A stretch of DNA of 64,000 bases from Acidovorax sp. FHTAMBA (GCF_038958875.1 NZ_CP152407.1:2611501-2675500), one strand, 5' to 3'. Shown: positions 15,591 to 25,609, numbered from the stretch's first letter. Program-made: numbers and translations. Notes: generated by a model not told the origin, from the sequence alone.

Positions 15591-18581
15591 ATGGACCCCT
15601 TGCGCGAAAGCCTGCACGATCCGCTGCCTGCCGACGGCACCCGCTCCAGTCTGTCGGGTCCCGAGGTTGCCCACCCGCCCTGGTGGCGGCGTTTCACCAT
15701 ACCGTTCGAGGTGGTGATTGCGTCGGTGGTGGTGTCGGCCATGGTGCTGCTTGCGGTGCTGCTGGTCTACCAGGTGGGCACCAGCGCGCGCCAGGCCATC
15801 ATTGCGGCGTCGGATGACAGTGCGCTGCACATCAGCCAGTTGATCAGCGAACGGGTGCACCATGTCGTGGACCCGGCCGATGCCACGCTGCGTCTGCTGG
15901 CGTTTGACCCCATTGCCTCTGCCACCAGCTTGCAGACCCGGTTGCGCCGCCTGCCGGTGTTGGTTCGCCTGCTGGAGCAGAACGCCTTGTTGTCGGCGGT
16001 GTTCATCGGGTACTCCGATGGACAGTTTTTGCTGGTACGCCCGCTGCGCAATGCGACGCTGCGTGCCCGGCTGGAGGCACCTGCAGAGGCGGCCTTCCTG
16101 GTGCAGTCCATGGCGCGGGAGCGGGGCACGGCGGGGGCAGCAGGCACTGCGGGCCTGACCGGCCGCTGGAACTACTACGACGCACAACTGAAGCTGCTCG
16201 ATTCCTCGGTGCGGCCCAACTACCGCTATGACCCCCGCTCCCGTCCCTGGTACGCCCTGGCGGCTGAACGCAACACACAGGTTCTCACCGCACCCTATCT
16301 GTTTTTCACCACGCAAGAGGTGGGGGTCACGCTGAGCCAGCCCAGCGAGGACGGCCGCGCGGTGATTGGCCTGGATGTGGCGCTCACCGATCTGGGCCAG
16401 GAGATTGGCGAGCTCCGGCTCGTACCGCGCACCGAAATCGCCGTGGTGGACCAGGACCGCCGCGTGCTGGTCTACCCGGACATGTCCCGCGTATGGGTGC
16501 GCGAAGGCAACGACACCAGCCTCCAGCTGCGAACCCTGGAGGAACTCGGCGTACCCAGTTTCCAAGGCTTGCAAGGTATTGACCTCAAGGCGGGGGTCAC
16601 GCGCCGGCTCGAGGCAGATGGGGAGGAGTGGTTGTTCAAGGTCCTGTCGCTCAAGTCGCAGCGCTGGGAAGGTCTGCACATCCTGATGGCCATCCCTACC
16701 CGCGAGCTGTTGGCAGATGTAAACGAGAACCTTCGGCGGCAGGTGTGGCTGTCCCTGGCGTTGATTGCGCTGATGCTGCTATTCGGGTGGCTGGCCGGAA
16801 GGCGGGTGGGGCGCAGCCTCTCGGGGCTGGCCCTGCAGGCGCAGGCCCTGGCGCGGTTCGATTTCCGGCGCCCGAGTCGTCGCATGTCACCCGTGCGCGA
16901 GGTACGCGCACTGGGCCAGGTGATGGACCGCATGTCGGACACCATTGAAGAGTTCCTGCACATCACGCACCATATCAGCGCCGAGTCACGCATGGACGTC
17001 ATGCTCTCCAGTGTGCTGTATGAGCTGGTGCGCGCCACCAGCTGCACGGGGGGCGCGGTGTACCTGGTGGAGGCGCAGCGCACGGGCCTTGCGCGCACCG
17101 CAAGGTACTGCGAAGACCCGGAGCAGCAGGCGCGCTACCCGGACCACCTGCCCATGGCGTTTTTCATCAACCCGGCAGAGCCGCAGGACGGCGATGCCCA
17201 GGACGACGATCAGGCCCTGCCCCAGCGTGCACTGAGAGTGCAGCTGCGCACGCGCGATGGGCAGCCGCTGGGCCTGCTGGTGCTGCGCTACCGTTCCAAC
17301 CAGCAGCAGGCCGATGTTCACTTCAGGGCGTTTGTCGAAAAACTCTCCGGCACGCTGTCGGTGGCCATCGAAACACGCAGCCTGATCGAAGGGCAAAAGA
17401 AGCTGTTCGATGCCGTCATCCGCCTGCTGGCCGACGCCATCGATGCCAAGAGCCCCTACACCGGCGGACATTGTGAGCGGGTGCCCCAGCTGGCCGAATC
17501 CCTGATGCAACGGATGTGCGAGGCCAAGGACGGGCCATTTGCCCATGTGGCCATGACGGAGGCAGAGCGCTATGAGTTCCGTCTGGGTGCCTGGCTGCAC
17601 GACTGCGGCAAGGTCACCAGCCCCGAGCACATTATCGACAAGGCCACCAAGCTGGAGGCGCTGTACAACCGCATCCATGAGGTGCGCATGCGCTTTGAAG
17701 TGCTGTGGCGCGATGCCGAACTGGACTACTGGAAGCAGCATGTATCCGGCGTGGACCCTGAGCGGCTGCAGCGCGAACTGCTGCAGCGGCGGGAGCGCCT
17801 GCAGGACGATTTCGCATTTGTTGCCCGCAGCAACGTGGGCGGTGAATTCATGGCCGAGACCGACGTGCAGCGCCTTGCCGCCATCGGGCGGCAGGTGTGG
17901 CAGCGGCATTTTGACGACCGGCTCGGGCTGTCGCAGGCGGAGATGGCGCGGCTGGCGAAGGTGCCTGCGCGCAGCCTGCCAGCCAACGAGCCCCTGCTGG
18001 CCGACCGGCCCGAGCACATCGTGCCCTGGGGCGCCCGCAAGCCGCCGGTGGAGGCAGACAACCCGGCCAACCGCTGGGGCTTCGACATGGTGGTGCCGCC
18101 CTTCGAGGCACACCTGGGCGAGCTGCACAACCTGTCGATCCGGCGCGGCACGCTCACCGCGGAAGACAGGTTCAAGATCAACGACCACATCGTGCAGACC
18201 ATCATCATGCTCAGCGGTCTGCCGTTCCCGCCGCACCTGGCACGCGTGCCGTCCATTGCCGGGTCGCACCACGAGAAGCTGGACGGAACGGGTTATCCGA
18301 GGCGCCTGAAAGGAGCCGATCTCACGCTGGCCGACCGCGTGATGACCCTGGCCGATATCTTTGAGGCCCTGACCGCAGCTGACCGGCCCTACAAACCGCC
18401 CAAGACCCTGTCAGAGTCGCTCAACATCATGTCTCAGTTGGTGCGCGAGCAGCACATCGATGCCAGTGTGTTCCGCTTCTTCCTGACCAGTGGTGTCTGG
18501 CGCGACTACGCCGAGCTTTTTCTCGACCCCGCACAGCGGGATGCGGTGGATGTGGACGCGCTACTTGCGTCGTCAGGGTAG
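15591..18581 (+). CDS. Membrane HD-GYP-type phosphodiesterase with sensor and GAF domains
   Basis: About 996 residues. One membrane segment (about 39-63), a periplasmic Cache-like sensor, a second membrane segment (about 386-405), a HAMP-like linker, a GAF-like domain (about 460-600) and a C-terminal HD domain. The metal-binding HDCGK is near residue 669, and HHEKLDGTGYP, the GYP signature of c-di-GMP phosphodiesterases, is near residue 893. In typical HD-GYP domains these motifs are about 60 residues apart; here it is about 220, implying a large insertion. An in-frame GTG at 15555 could also start the protein. It converges on a diguanylate cyclase four bases away. Confidence 0.85.
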   Translation: MDPLRESLHDPLPADGTRSSLSGPEVAHPPWWRRFTIPFEVVIASVVVSAMVLLAVLLVYQVGTSARQAIIAASDDSALHISQLISERVHHVVDPADATLRLLAFDPIASATSLQTRLRRLPVLVRLLEQNALLSAVFIGYSDGQFLLVRPLRNATLRARLEAPAEAAFLVQSMARERGTAGAAGTAGLTGRWNYYDAQLKLLDSSVRPNYRYDPRSRPWYALAAERNTQVLTAPYLFFTTQEVGVTLSQPSEDGRAVIGLDVALTDLGQEIGELRLVPRTEIAVVDQDRRVLVYPDMSRVWVREGNDTSLQLRTLEELGVPSFQGLQGIDLKAGVTRRLEADGEEWLFKVLSLKSQRWEGLHILMAIPTRELLADVNENLRRQVWLSLALIALMLLFGWLAGRRVGRSLSGLALQAQALARFDFRRPSRRMSPVREVRALGQVMDRMSDTIEEFLHITHHISAESRMDVMLSSVLYELVRATSCTGGAVYLVEAQRTGLARTARYCEDPEQQARYPDHLPMAFFINPAEPQDGDAQDDDQALPQRALRVQLRTRDGQPLGLLVLRYRSNQQQADVHFRAFVEKLSGTLSVAIETRSLIEGQKKLFDAVIRLLADAIDAKSPYTGGHCERVPQLAESLMQRMCEAKDGPFAHVAMTEAERYEFRLGAWLHDCGKVTSPEHIIDKATKLEALYNRIHEVRMRFEVLWRDAELDYWKQHVSGVDPERLQRELLQRRERLQDDFAFVARSNVGGEFMAETDVQRLAAIGRQVWQRHFDDRLGLSQAEMARLAKVPARSLPANEPLLADRPEHIVPWGARKPPVEADNPANRWGFDMVVPPFEAHLGELHNLSIRRGTLTAEDRFKINDHIVQTIIMLSGLPFPPHLARVPSIAGSHHEKLDGTGYPRRLKGADLTLADRVMTLADIFEALTAADRPYKPPKTLSESLNIMSQLVREQHIDASVFRFFLTSGVWRDYAELFLDPAQRDAVDVDALLASSG

Positions 18582-18585
18582 GGGT

Positions 18586-19638
18586 TCAGAAGAGTTCGAC
18601 GTCGTCGTTGGCCACTTTGGCCGTCAGCTGGCCGCTGGCCACCAGGTCATCGTAAAAACAGACCTGGTTGCGCCCATGTTCCTTGGCGTAATACAGCGCC
18701 TGATCGGCCTGTCCCAGGATCTCCACCGGTGAGCCCTTGGCCGTGCTGACAAAGCCCATGCTCACCGTGACCCGGCCCACCTGAGGGAACGGATATTCCT
18801 GCACGGCGAGCCGAAAGCGGTTGAACACCTTGTGGGCCGTGGTCAGCGTGGTGGAGCGCAGCAGCACCACGAACTCTTCGCCACCAAAGCGGAAGATGCG
18901 GTCGTGGCTGCGGAATGAGCTGCGCAGGATGTTGGCGATCAGGATCAGCACCTCGTCGCCATACAGATGACCGAACCGGTCGTTGACCTGCTTGAAGTGG
19001 TCGATGTCCACCACGGCCAGCCACTGCTGCAAGGGTTCGCCTGGCTGGGATGCATCGTCGGCGGTAAGGGGCTCCGGCGCTGACGCCAGGCGGCCACTGA
19101 CCATGCCGTTGAGCGAGGTGCGCGAGAACTGCTCGTCAAAGGTCTTGCGATTGAACAGGCCGGTGAGCGCGTCGCGCTCGCTGTAATCCAGCAGCCGCTG
19201 GTAGTTCTGATACACCTGAAAAACGCCCTTGACCACTTCGAGCTTGTGCGCCGAAAAGGGGCGCGACTGCGTGATCTCCAGGCACGTGGTGACCTTTTCA
19301 TGCATCCACACGGGCAGCCACAGGACATGGCAACCCTTGCGGGGCGATACCAGCGCGCTGTCGCGGTGGTTGGCGATACATTCGCGCAGGGCGGTGTAGT
19401 TGTCCAGAGTCTCGCGCCGGGGGTCGGAGGCGGCTTCCGAATCGGTGGAGACGAGTTGCCCGTCCTCGATCCAGGTGCGGGGGCGGACATGGGATACACC
19501 GGCATCGGTGAAAAGCTCCAGCGCGCGCACCTCGATGATGCCGCTGAGCTTTTGCAGGGTGGACAACACCGACACCTCCAGCCGAAGGTGATCGCGGTGA
19601 CCCGTCATCTCCACAAGGTTTTGCAGAATCGGTTTCAT
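18586..19638 (-). CDS. Diguanylate cyclase (GGDEF)
   Basis: The 350-residue cytoplasmic protein makes c-di-GMP from GTP. A roughly 170-residue N-terminal region with a GAF-like look precedes the GGDEF domain. The active site is GGEEF, with RSHD five residues before it as the inhibitory I-site, so product inhibition is expected. ATG at 19638 gives MKPILQNLVEMTGHRDH. The gene follows trmB on the same strand with a 38-base gap and converges with the HD-GYP gene. Confidence 0.9.
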   Translation of the reverse strand: MKPILQNLVEMTGHRDHLRLEVSVLSTLQKLSGIIEVRALELFTDAGVSHVRPRTWIEDGQLVSTDSEAASDPRRETLDNYTALRECIANHRDSALVSPRKGCHVLWLPVWMHEKVTTCLEITQSRPFSAHKLEVVKGVFQVYQNYQRLLDYSERDALTGLFNRKTFDEQFSRTSLNGMVSGRLASAPEPLTADDASQPGEPLQQWLAVVDIDHFKQVNDRFGHLYGDEVLILIANILRSSFRSHDRIFRFGGEEFVVLLRSTTLTTAHKVFNRFRLAVQEYPFPQVGRVTVSMGFVSTAKGSPVEILGQADQALYYAKEHGRNQVCFYDDLVASGQLTAKVANDDVELF

Positions 19639-19676
19639 AGGCGTTGTGTACGGGCGCGTCCGGTGGGGGCTACGGT

Positions 19677-20432
19677 TCAGTTTCGGCGTACGAACACCAC
19701 ATCCCACACACCATGCCCGAGCCGAAGGCCGCGGTTTTCAAACTTGGTGAGGGGGCGGTAGTCGGGCTGCGGTGCGAAGCCGCTGGCGGTGTTTTGCAGC
19801 AGGGGTTCGGCGCCCAGCACCTGCAGCATCTGCTCGGCGTAGGGCTGCCAGTCGGTGGCGCAGTGCAGATAGCCACCAGGCTTGAGGCGGGCGGCCAGCT
19901 TGGCGACCAGCGGGGCCTGGATCAGGCGGCGCTTGTTGTGCTTTTTCTTGTGCCAGGGGTCGGGGAAGAAGATGTGCACGCCGTCGAGGCAGCCCGGCGG
20001 CAGCATGTGGTCGATCACCTCGACCGCGTCGTGTTGCAGGATGCGGATGTTCGTCAGTTCCTGCTCACCGATGCGCTTGAGCAGCGCGCCCACGCCGGGC
20101 TCGTGCACCTCGCAGCACAGAAAGTTGTCATCTGGCCGCACACGCGCGATGTGGGCCGTGGCTTCGCCCATGCCGAAGCCGATTTCGAGCACCAGCGGCG
20201 CATGGCGGCCGAAGGCTGCTGCAGCATCCAGAGGCGCGGGCGCATACGGCAGCACAAAACGCGGGCCAAAATCTTCAAAGGCCTTGGCCTGGCCCGTGGT
20301 GGTGCGTCCAGCACGGCGCACAAAGCTCTTGATGGTCTTGGGATGGCTCACGCCAGCGGGTGCCCCGCCAGGGGTTGCGGGGGCTGCTGCGGTCGCAGCG
20401 GTGGGGGCAGATGCGGTGGTCAGTTCGGTCAC
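19677..20432 (-). CDS. trmB: tRNA (guanine-N7-)-methyltransferase
   Basis: The 251-residue SAM-dependent enzyme methylates G46 of tRNAs. The SAM motif is [17 protein letters not shown], and [17 protein letters not shown] is the diagnostic TrmB motif. The GTG start at 20432 overlaps the gluQ stop codon (GTGA), which fixes it. An N-terminal Ala/Thr-rich stretch of about 35 residues ([20 protein letters not shown]) looks disordered. Confidence 0.95.
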   Translation of the reverse strand: MTELTTASAPTAATAAAPATPGGAPAGVSHPKTIKSFVRRAGRTTTGQAKAFEDFGPRFVLPYAPAPLDAAAAFGRHAPLVLEIGFGMGEATAHIARVRPDDNFLCCEVHEPGVGALLKRIGEQELTNIRILQHDAVEVIDHMLPPGCLDGVHIFFPDPWHKKKHNKRRLIQAPLVAKLAARLKPGGYLHCATDWQPYAEQMLQVLGAEPLLQNTASGFAPQPDYRPLTKFENRGLRLGHGVWDVVFVRRN

Positions 20433-21412
20433 GGTGCGCCATTGTAGTTTCGTCGCCACGCGGTGACCCAGTAGGCGAGGGCATCGGGCAGGCCCTGCGG
20501 GTGTGGGTGTTCGGCGGGCAGCGCGGGAAGGCCCAGCACCTGCGCGGCGCTGGCCAGTGCCTGGAGCGGCTCGGTCAGGTCCAGCGCGCGCGCACCGTTT
20601 TGCTTGGAGAGCTTTTCGCCGTTGTCCCCACACACCAGGGGTGTGTGCAGATAGCGCGGCGTGGGCAGCCCCAGCGCCTGCTGAAGCAGGATCTGGCGTG
20701 GCGTGTTGTCCGCCAGGTCTTCGCCGCGCACCACGTCGGTAATGCCCTGGTCGGCGTCATCCACCACCACGGCCAGCTGGTAGGCCCACAGCCCGTCGGC
20801 CCGGCGCAGCACAAAGTCGCCCACCGTGTCAGCCACGTTCTGCTGCTGTGCACCCAGGCGGCGGTCCTGCCAGTGCACGATGCTGTTTGCTATTAAATTA
20901 GTAGCTGCTTGCGCTTTATGGATAAGTGCCGGAGGCTGTTTTGGTTTGAAATCCGTTGCATTGAACCGCCACGACCGCGCCGCACGCCCCTGCAGCCCGT
21001 GGCGGCAGGTGCCGGGGTAGGGCAGCGCGGCATGGCGTTCGCGGGCGTGGCCGCGCGCCGCGTGTACGTTTTCGATGTCCTTGCGGGAGCAGGCGCACGG
21101 GTAGGCATGGCCCTTCACCACGAGCTGGTCCAGTGCCTGGTGGTAGCGCTCGCCCCGCCGCGATTGCCATTGCGCTGGAGCGTCTGGCAAGAGGCCGCAG
21201 GTGGCCAGCTGCTGCAAGATGACCTCGTCGGCGCCGGGCACGCAACGGGGGGTGTCCACATCTTCAATGCGCACCAGCCAACTGCCGTGGTGCGCGCGTG
21301 CGTCCAGCCAGCTGGCAAGCGCCGCCACCAGAGAGCCCGCGTGCAGCGGACCCGTGGGCGACGGTGCAAACCGGCCCACATAGCGCAGCGCTGCCCCATC
21401 GGCTGCCGTCAT
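20429..21412 (-). CDS. gluQ: Glutamyl-Q tRNA(Asp) synthetase, with repeat-encoded insertion
   Basis: This 327-residue truncated GluRS paralogue attaches glutamate to queuosine in tRNA-Asp. The HIGH-like motif is [13 protein letters not shown] and the KMSKS-like motif KLSKQNGA; zinc-ligand cysteines are in CACSRKD and GTCR. Between WRFNAT and [10 protein letters not shown] lies an extra stretch of about 24 residues ([18 protein letters not shown] and following) not present in the E. coli protein as I recall it. It is encoded by palindromic repeat copy D. The start overlaps the preceding gene by ATGA. Confidence 0.95.
   Translation of the reverse strand: MTAADGAALRYVGRFAPSPTGPLHAGSLVAALASWLDARAHHGSWLVRIEDVDTPRCVPGADEVILQQLATCGLLPDAPAQWQSRRGERYHQALDQLVVKGHAYPCACSRKDIENVHAARGHARERHAALPYPGTCRHGLQGRAARSWRFNATDFKPKQPPALIHKAQAATNLIANSIVHWQDRRLGAQQQNVADTVGDFVLRRADGLWAYQLAVVVDDADQGITDVVRGEDLADNTPRQILLQQALGLPTPRYLHTPLVCGDNGEKLSKQNGARALDLTEPLQALASAAQVLGLPALPAEHPHPQGLPDALAYWVTAWRRNYNGAP
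20886..20953. repeat. Palindromic repeat copy D, in frame inside gluQ
   Basis: On the plus strand TTAGTAGCTGCTTGCGCTTT is followed by ATGGATAAGTGCCGGAGGCT and then TTTTGGTTTGAAAT. On the gene strand it encodes [18 protein letters not shown] in an open frame. The same peptide pattern appears in the restriction-modification protein (copy J). Confidence 0.9.
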
Positions 21413-22542
21413 GCAACGGCAAGTGCGAGTTCCAGGCCGGACACAAACGCGTCTTCCAGCCGGTGCCCGAGGCACCAGTCTCCACAGGCACCCAGTCCTG
21501 CGCCCGCATCCCATAGGTGGGTTTTGCCCAGGGGGTGGGTGGTTTGGGCATAACGCCAGCGGCGCGTGTCGGCGTGTGCTGGCGTGGCACGGATGCCGGT
21601 GACCTCGGCGAAGGCCTTGAGCAGCTTGGCCTGCACACGGGCCTCGTCGTCCTCCAGGTGTTCGGCCGACCAGGCGGGGCTGGCCTGCACCGTCCAGCGC
21701 TCCACCAGGTTGCGGCCGGGCTTGGACGACTCGCGCGCCAGCCAGGCGATGCGGTGGTGGGTGCTGCGCGCAGCGTTCCACTGCGGGCCCAGCGTGGTGA
21801 GGCCCGGGCGCACGGCCTGGGGGTAAGCAAGCATCAGCGTCCAGCAGGGTGCAATGGCCACCCGGGACATGGCGTCGGCCAGGGGTGTATCCAGTCCCGA
21901 GCTGGAAATCAGGGCCTGGGCAGGCACTGCGGGTTGTGCCAGCAGCACGGCGTCGAAGCCTGCATACACATGCTGGGCACCGCCAGCACCCTCGGTGCGA
22001 AGCTGCCATCCCGGTGTGTTCAGCGCATCGCGCTCGATGCGCGTCACGCGGGTTTGCGTGATGAGTTGCCCGGCCTGCACCAGGGGCTCGGCCCAGGTGG
22101 CGACCAGCGATTGCATGCCGGGGCTGGCCACCCAGTGGGCCTCGCGGTGCGGCAGGCCCACGGCGGCCACACGGCCCGCGGCATCAAGCACCTGCACGGA
22201 GTTGGCGCTCCAGCGCTTGCAGATGCCGGGCACGGTGTCGATGGCGCGCGCAAAACGCGGATCGCGCACGGTGAAGTACTGGGCGCCCGCGTCAAAGTTG
22301 CCAAAAGGGGAGTCGATGGTGGCGGTGCGGCCGCCGGCCTGGGAGGATTTCTCGAACACCGTCACGCGGTGCCCGGCCTGCACCAGGGTGCGCGCGCAGG
22401 CAATGCCCGCCATGCCCGCGCCGATGATGGCGAAGTGGCGCTGCGGTTTCCCGGATCGGGTGGAGGGGGTGGGCGTAGCTGCGGGTGCGGGGGCGCTGGT
22501 GCGTCGGAGCCGTTTGGCGGGGAGAGGATCAGGTTTGCTCAT
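21409..22542 (-). CDS. FAD-dependent amine-oxidase/renalase-like oxidoreductase
   Basis: The 377-residue protein has a Rossmann FAD-binding motif ([21 protein letters not shown]) after a basic, Pro/Ala-rich N-terminus of about 35 residues. [21 protein letters not shown] is the conserved second FAD segment, and the C-terminal [16 protein letters not shown] is the family's final FAD contact. Bacterial relatives are often annotated as renalase-like or deoxyribodipyrimidine-photolyase-associated; the substrate is unknown. It is the first gene of an operon with gluQ and trmB, with four-base overlaps. Confidence 0.8.
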   Translation of the reverse strand: MSKPDPLPAKRLRRTSAPAPAATPTPSTRSGKPQRHFAIIGAGMAGIACARTLVQAGHRVTVFEKSSQAGGRTATIDSPFGNFDAGAQYFTVRDPRFARAIDTVPGICKRWSANSVQVLDAAGRVAAVGLPHREAHWVASPGMQSLVATWAEPLVQAGQLITQTRVTRIERDALNTPGWQLRTEGAGGAQHVYAGFDAVLLAQPAVPAQALISSSGLDTPLADAMSRVAIAPCWTLMLAYPQAVRPGLTTLGPQWNAARSTHHRIAWLARESSKPGRNLVERWTVQASPAWSAEHLEDDEARVQAKLLKAFAEVTGIRATPAHADTRRWRYAQTTHPLGKTHLWDAGAGLGACGDWCLGHRLEDAFVSGLELALAVA

Positions 22543-22639
22543 GGAGGGCCTTTCGGTGACGTGCGGCGATTGAAATGCAATGCAAAACCAACACCAACCA
22601 CTCTACACGCGGTAGGGCGCACGTCGCACTTGATCAAGG

Positions 22640-23578
22640 TCACAAATGATGGTGGTTTTCCAGCAGAGCGCGGCGTGTGGCGGGGCTTTGCAGCTGGTTC
22701 AGCCACCACTGCAGCGCCCGGCCCGGCGCGGTGAAGCCGGGGCCACCCCAGGCGTAGTGCACGCGCACGCTGCGCTCGGGCCGTGCCACGCGGCGCGTCA
22801 CCAGGCGCCCGGCCTCCAGGTAGGGGCGCACCATGGGTTCGGGCAAAAACCCGCCGCCCAGCCCGCGCAGCTGTACACGCACCTTGGCCTGCATGGTGTC
22901 CACCGTCAGCACATCCTGCCCACCCAGCAGGCCCATGGTGGCGCCGCCGCGCGTGGCCGAATCGGCCACGGCCACGGCGCGGTGCTCCAGCAGCGTGGCA
23001 TCGGAGATGGGCTCTGGCGCGCTGGCCAGCGGGTGGTGGGGCGCCACCACGTAAATGAAAAGCACTTCCCCCAGCGTGCCCTGCTGCAGGCCCGCCACAT
23101 CGGTGCCCGGCACCGAAACCCCGATGGCCAGATCGGCCCGGCCCGAGGTCAGGTTCTCCAGCGTGCCTTTCATGATCCCGTCGCGCAGCTTCAGGCGCGT
23201 GGGGGGCTCCATGGCATAGAAGGCATCCACCAGCTCCAGCATGGTGTGGGGCGAGATGATGCCGTCCACCGAAATCGTCAGCTGCGGCTCCCAGCCGGTG
23301 GCCACGCGGCGCACGCGGTGGGCCACGGCGTCGATGTCCTGCAACAGGCGTGCGCCCTCGCGCAGCAGCTCGGTGCCCGCCTCGGTGGGGCGCGCCTGGC
23401 GCGAGCTGCGGTCAAACAGCAGCACATCGAGCGCATCTTCGATCTGGCGCACGCGGTAGGTGAGGGCGCTGGGCACCAGGCCCAGCTGCCGGGCCGCAGC
23501 GGCAAAGCTGCCTGCTTCGGCGATCACCTGCAGCATGGTCAGTGCATCGGGGGTCAGAACATCGCGTGCGTTTTGCAT
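22640..23578 (-). CDS. LysR-family transcriptional regulator
   Basis: The 312-residue protein has an N-terminal winged helix-turn-helix (FAAAARQLGLVPSALTYRVR) and a periplasmic-binding-protein-like effector domain. It is divergent from a pirin/DoxX/quinone-reductase/pirin set and probably controls it. A 15-bp T-N11-A dyad lies between the two starts. Its effector may be a quinone or electrophile, judging only from the target genes. Confidence 0.9.
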   Translation of the reverse strand: MQNARDVLTPDALTMLQVIAEAGSFAAAARQLGLVPSALTYRVRQIEDALDVLLFDRSSRQARPTEAGTELLREGARLLQDIDAVAHRVRRVATGWEPQLTISVDGIISPHTMLELVDAFYAMEPPTRLKLRDGIMKGTLENLTSGRADLAIGVSVPGTDVAGLQQGTLGEVLFIYVVAPHHPLASAPEPISDATLLEHRAVAVADSATRGGATMGLLGGQDVLTVDTMQAKVRVQLRGLGGGFLPEPMVRPYLEAGRLVTRRVARPERSVRVHYAWGGPGFTAPGRALQWWLNQLQSPATRRALLENHHHL

Positions 23579-23594
23579 GGTGGCGCCATGTTAG

Positions 23595-23609
23595 TTCAGA
23601 TTATTTGAA
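23595..23609. promoter_or_regulatory. Candidate LysR binding site
   Basis: TTCA-N7-TGAA (TTCAGATTATTTGAA) is a perfect 15-bp dyad of the T-N11-A type, 17 bases upstream of the LysR start. It is suited to controlling both the regulator and the divergent pirin operon. Confidence 0.55.
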
Positions 23610-23682
23610 TATTCCCATCAATCCAGCAGCCCCTGCTGGCCTGCCCGAAGTTCTACAGTTGAGTCTTGAAAGGAGCACTCAC

Positions 23683-24384
23683 ATGCTGACTGTTCGTAAA
23701 TCGCAAGACCGGGGCCACGCCGACCATGGCTGGCTCAATTCCTTCCACAGCTTTTCGTTTGCCGGTTACTACGACCCGGCCCACATGGGCTTTGGCAACC
23801 TGCGGGTCATCAACGAAGACCGCATCGCCCCCGGCACCGGGTTTGGCACCCATGGCCACCGCGACATGGAAATCATCAGCTACGTGCTGTCGGGTGAACT
23901 CGCCCACAAGGACAGCATGGGCAACATCAAGGGCATTCCGCCCGGCGACGTGCAGCGCATGAGCGCAGGCACCGGTGTGCAGCACAGCGAGTTCAACCAC
24001 GCAGCGAGCCAGACCACGCACTTCCTGCAGATCTGGATCGAGCCCAACGTGCGCGGCATTCCTCCCAGCTACGAGCAAAAGACTTTTGCCGAGGCAGAAA
24101 AACGCGGTGCGCTGCGTCTGGTGGCATCGCCCGATGGCGCGCAGGATTCGGTCAAGATCCACGCCGATGCCGCGTTGTATGCGGGTTTGCTGGATGGCGC
24201 GGACTCGGTCACACAGGCCCTCAATCCGGCGCGCAAGACCTATGTGCATCTGGTGCGCGGCGACCTGTCGGTGAACGGCCATGCGCTGTCGGGCGGCGAT
24301 GCCGTGCTGATGGAAAAGGAAACCAGCCTGTCACTGACCGACGCCCGCAATGCCGAGGTGCTGGTTTTTGACCTGGCTCCCTGA
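23683..24384 (+). CDS. Pirin family protein (YhhW/quercetinase-like)
   Basis: The 233-residue bicupin protein has the metal-binding motif of the YhhW type (THGHRDMEIISYVLSG, later HSEFNH). YhhW-like pirins can cleave quercetin in vitro, but their physiological role is unclear. GAAAGGAG lies eight bases before the ATG at 23683. It is first in the set controlled by the divergent LysR gene. Confidence 0.9.
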   Translation: MLTVRKSQDRGHADHGWLNSFHSFSFAGYYDPAHMGFGNLRVINEDRIAPGTGFGTHGHRDMEIISYVLSGELAHKDSMGNIKGIPPGDVQRMSAGTGVQHSEFNHAASQTTHFLQIWIEPNVRGIPPSYEQKTFAEAEKRGALRLVASPDGAQDSVKIHADAALYAGLLDGADSVTQALNPARKTYVHLVRGDLSVNGHALSGGDAVLMEKETSLSLTDARNAEVLVFDLAP

Positions 24385-24451
24385 CGCACGCTTGTCCATC
24401 CCACCCTCCCTCCAACGTTCTTTAATTTCATTTTTTCACCAGGAGTTCATC

Positions 24452-24865
24452 ATGTTCACATCCCTGCAAAATCCTCTGGCACTTGCCTCACGTCTTCTCT
24501 TGGCCGCATTGTTTCTGCCTGCCGGCATTGGCAAGATCACCGGTTTTGCCGGTACGGTGGGCTATATCAGCTCCGTCGGGCTGCCCATGCCCACCGTGGC
24601 AGCGGCGGTGGCGGCTGCCGTCGAGGTGCTCGGCGCGCTTGCGTTGATTTTTGGCTTTGGTACCCGTCTGGCGGCGCTGGCGCTGGCATTCTTCACGCTG
24701 GTGGCCAGCTTCTTCTTTCACGCCTACTGGAGCCTGCCCGCTGACCAGCAGATGATGCAGCAGCTGATGTTCTTCAAGAACGTGGGTGTGACAGGCGGCT
24801 TGCTGGCCCTGGCGGCCTTCGGCGCAGGCGGCTGGAGCGTGGATGCGCGCACCTCCGGCCGTTGA
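24452..24865 (+). CDS. DoxX family membrane protein
   Basis: The 137-residue protein has four predicted membrane helices, with the DoxX signature in FLPAGIGKITGFAG. DoxX proteins are linked to redox stress and quinone metabolism. AGGAG lies before the ATG at 24452. It is 67 bases after the pirin gene and in the same direction. Confidence 0.88.
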   Translation: MFTSLQNPLALASRLLLAALFLPAGIGKITGFAGTVGYISSVGLPMPTVAAAVAAAVEVLGALALIFGFGTRLAALALAFFTLVASFFFHAYWSLPADQQMMQQLMFFKNVGVTGGLLALAAFGAGGWSVDARTSGR

Positions 24866-24896
24866 ACTAAGGTTCAAAGACCTGTAGGCTGCAAGA

Positions 24897-24932
24897 GCGC
24901 TCCCGCGGGGATTGCATCCCGCGCGGGAGCGC
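24897..24932. other. Long GC-rich hairpin between doxX and the flavodoxin gene
   Basis: GCGCTCCCGCG (24897-24907) pairs with CGCGGGAGCGC (24922-24932), and the inner GGGAT/ATCCC extends the stem with a one-base bulge. No T run follows, so it is not a standard terminator. It may block RNA decay or tune expression between two operon genes. Confidence 0.7.
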
Positions 24933-24972
24933 AGTGCGTTTACTTCACCAGGGTTTGAACAGGAGTTTTTCG

Positions 24973-25533
24973 ATGGCAGACATTGCGGTGGTTTATCACT
25001 CGGGCTACGGTCACACACAGCGCCTGGCCCAGGCTGTGGCAGAGGGCGCGGGCGCCGAGCTGATGGCCATCGACCCCGATGGCAACCTGCCCGAAGGCGG
25101 CTGGGAAACCCTGGCAGCCGCGCACGCCATCATCCTGGGTTCGCCCACCTACATGGCCGGCCCCAGCTGGCAGTTCAAGAAGTTTGCGGATGCATCGTCC
25201 AAGCCCTGGTTCAGCCAGGCCTGGAAGGACAAGCTGTTTGCAGGCTTTACCAACAGTGCCGGCACCAACGGCGACAAGCAGGTGACGCTGGACTATCTGT
25301 TTCACCTGGCTATGCAGCATGGCGGCATCTGGGTGGGCAACGGCATGATGCCGGCCAACTCCAAGGCAGCCACCCGCAACGACGTGAACTGGATCGGCTC
25401 CTACAGCGGCGCGATGGCGCAGTCGCCCTCCGACGCCTCGGCTGCTGAAATGTTTCCGGGCGATCTGGAAACCGGCCGGAGGCTGGGCCAACGCGTGGCG
25501 CAGATCGCCGCCAGGCTCGCGCTGTCATCGTGA
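24973..25533 (+). CDS. Flavodoxin-like NAD(P)H:quinone oxidoreductase
   Basis: The 186-residue protein has the WrbA-type FMN-binding loop (VVYHSGYGHTQRLAQAVAEG) and the second loop GSPTYMAGPSWQFKKF. Such enzymes reduce quinones by two electrons, avoiding semiquinones. AGGAG lies seven bases before the ATG at 24973. The context with DoxX and pirins suggests a quinone or electrophile detoxification module. Confidence 0.88.
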   Translation: MADIAVVYHSGYGHTQRLAQAVAEGAGAELMAIDPDGNLPEGGWETLAAAHAIILGSPTYMAGPSWQFKKFADASSKPWFSQAWKDKLFAGFTNSAGTNGDKQVTLDYLFHLAMQHGGIWVGNGMMPANSKAATRNDVNWIGSYSGAMAQSPSDASAAEMFPGDLETGRRLGQRVAQIAARLALSS

Positions 25534-25609
25534 CCGGCCACCAGGGAGAATTGTTTATGCACCGCCCAAATTGTTCTTCACGCCGCGATGACGCAGCGGG
25601 AGACGTATC

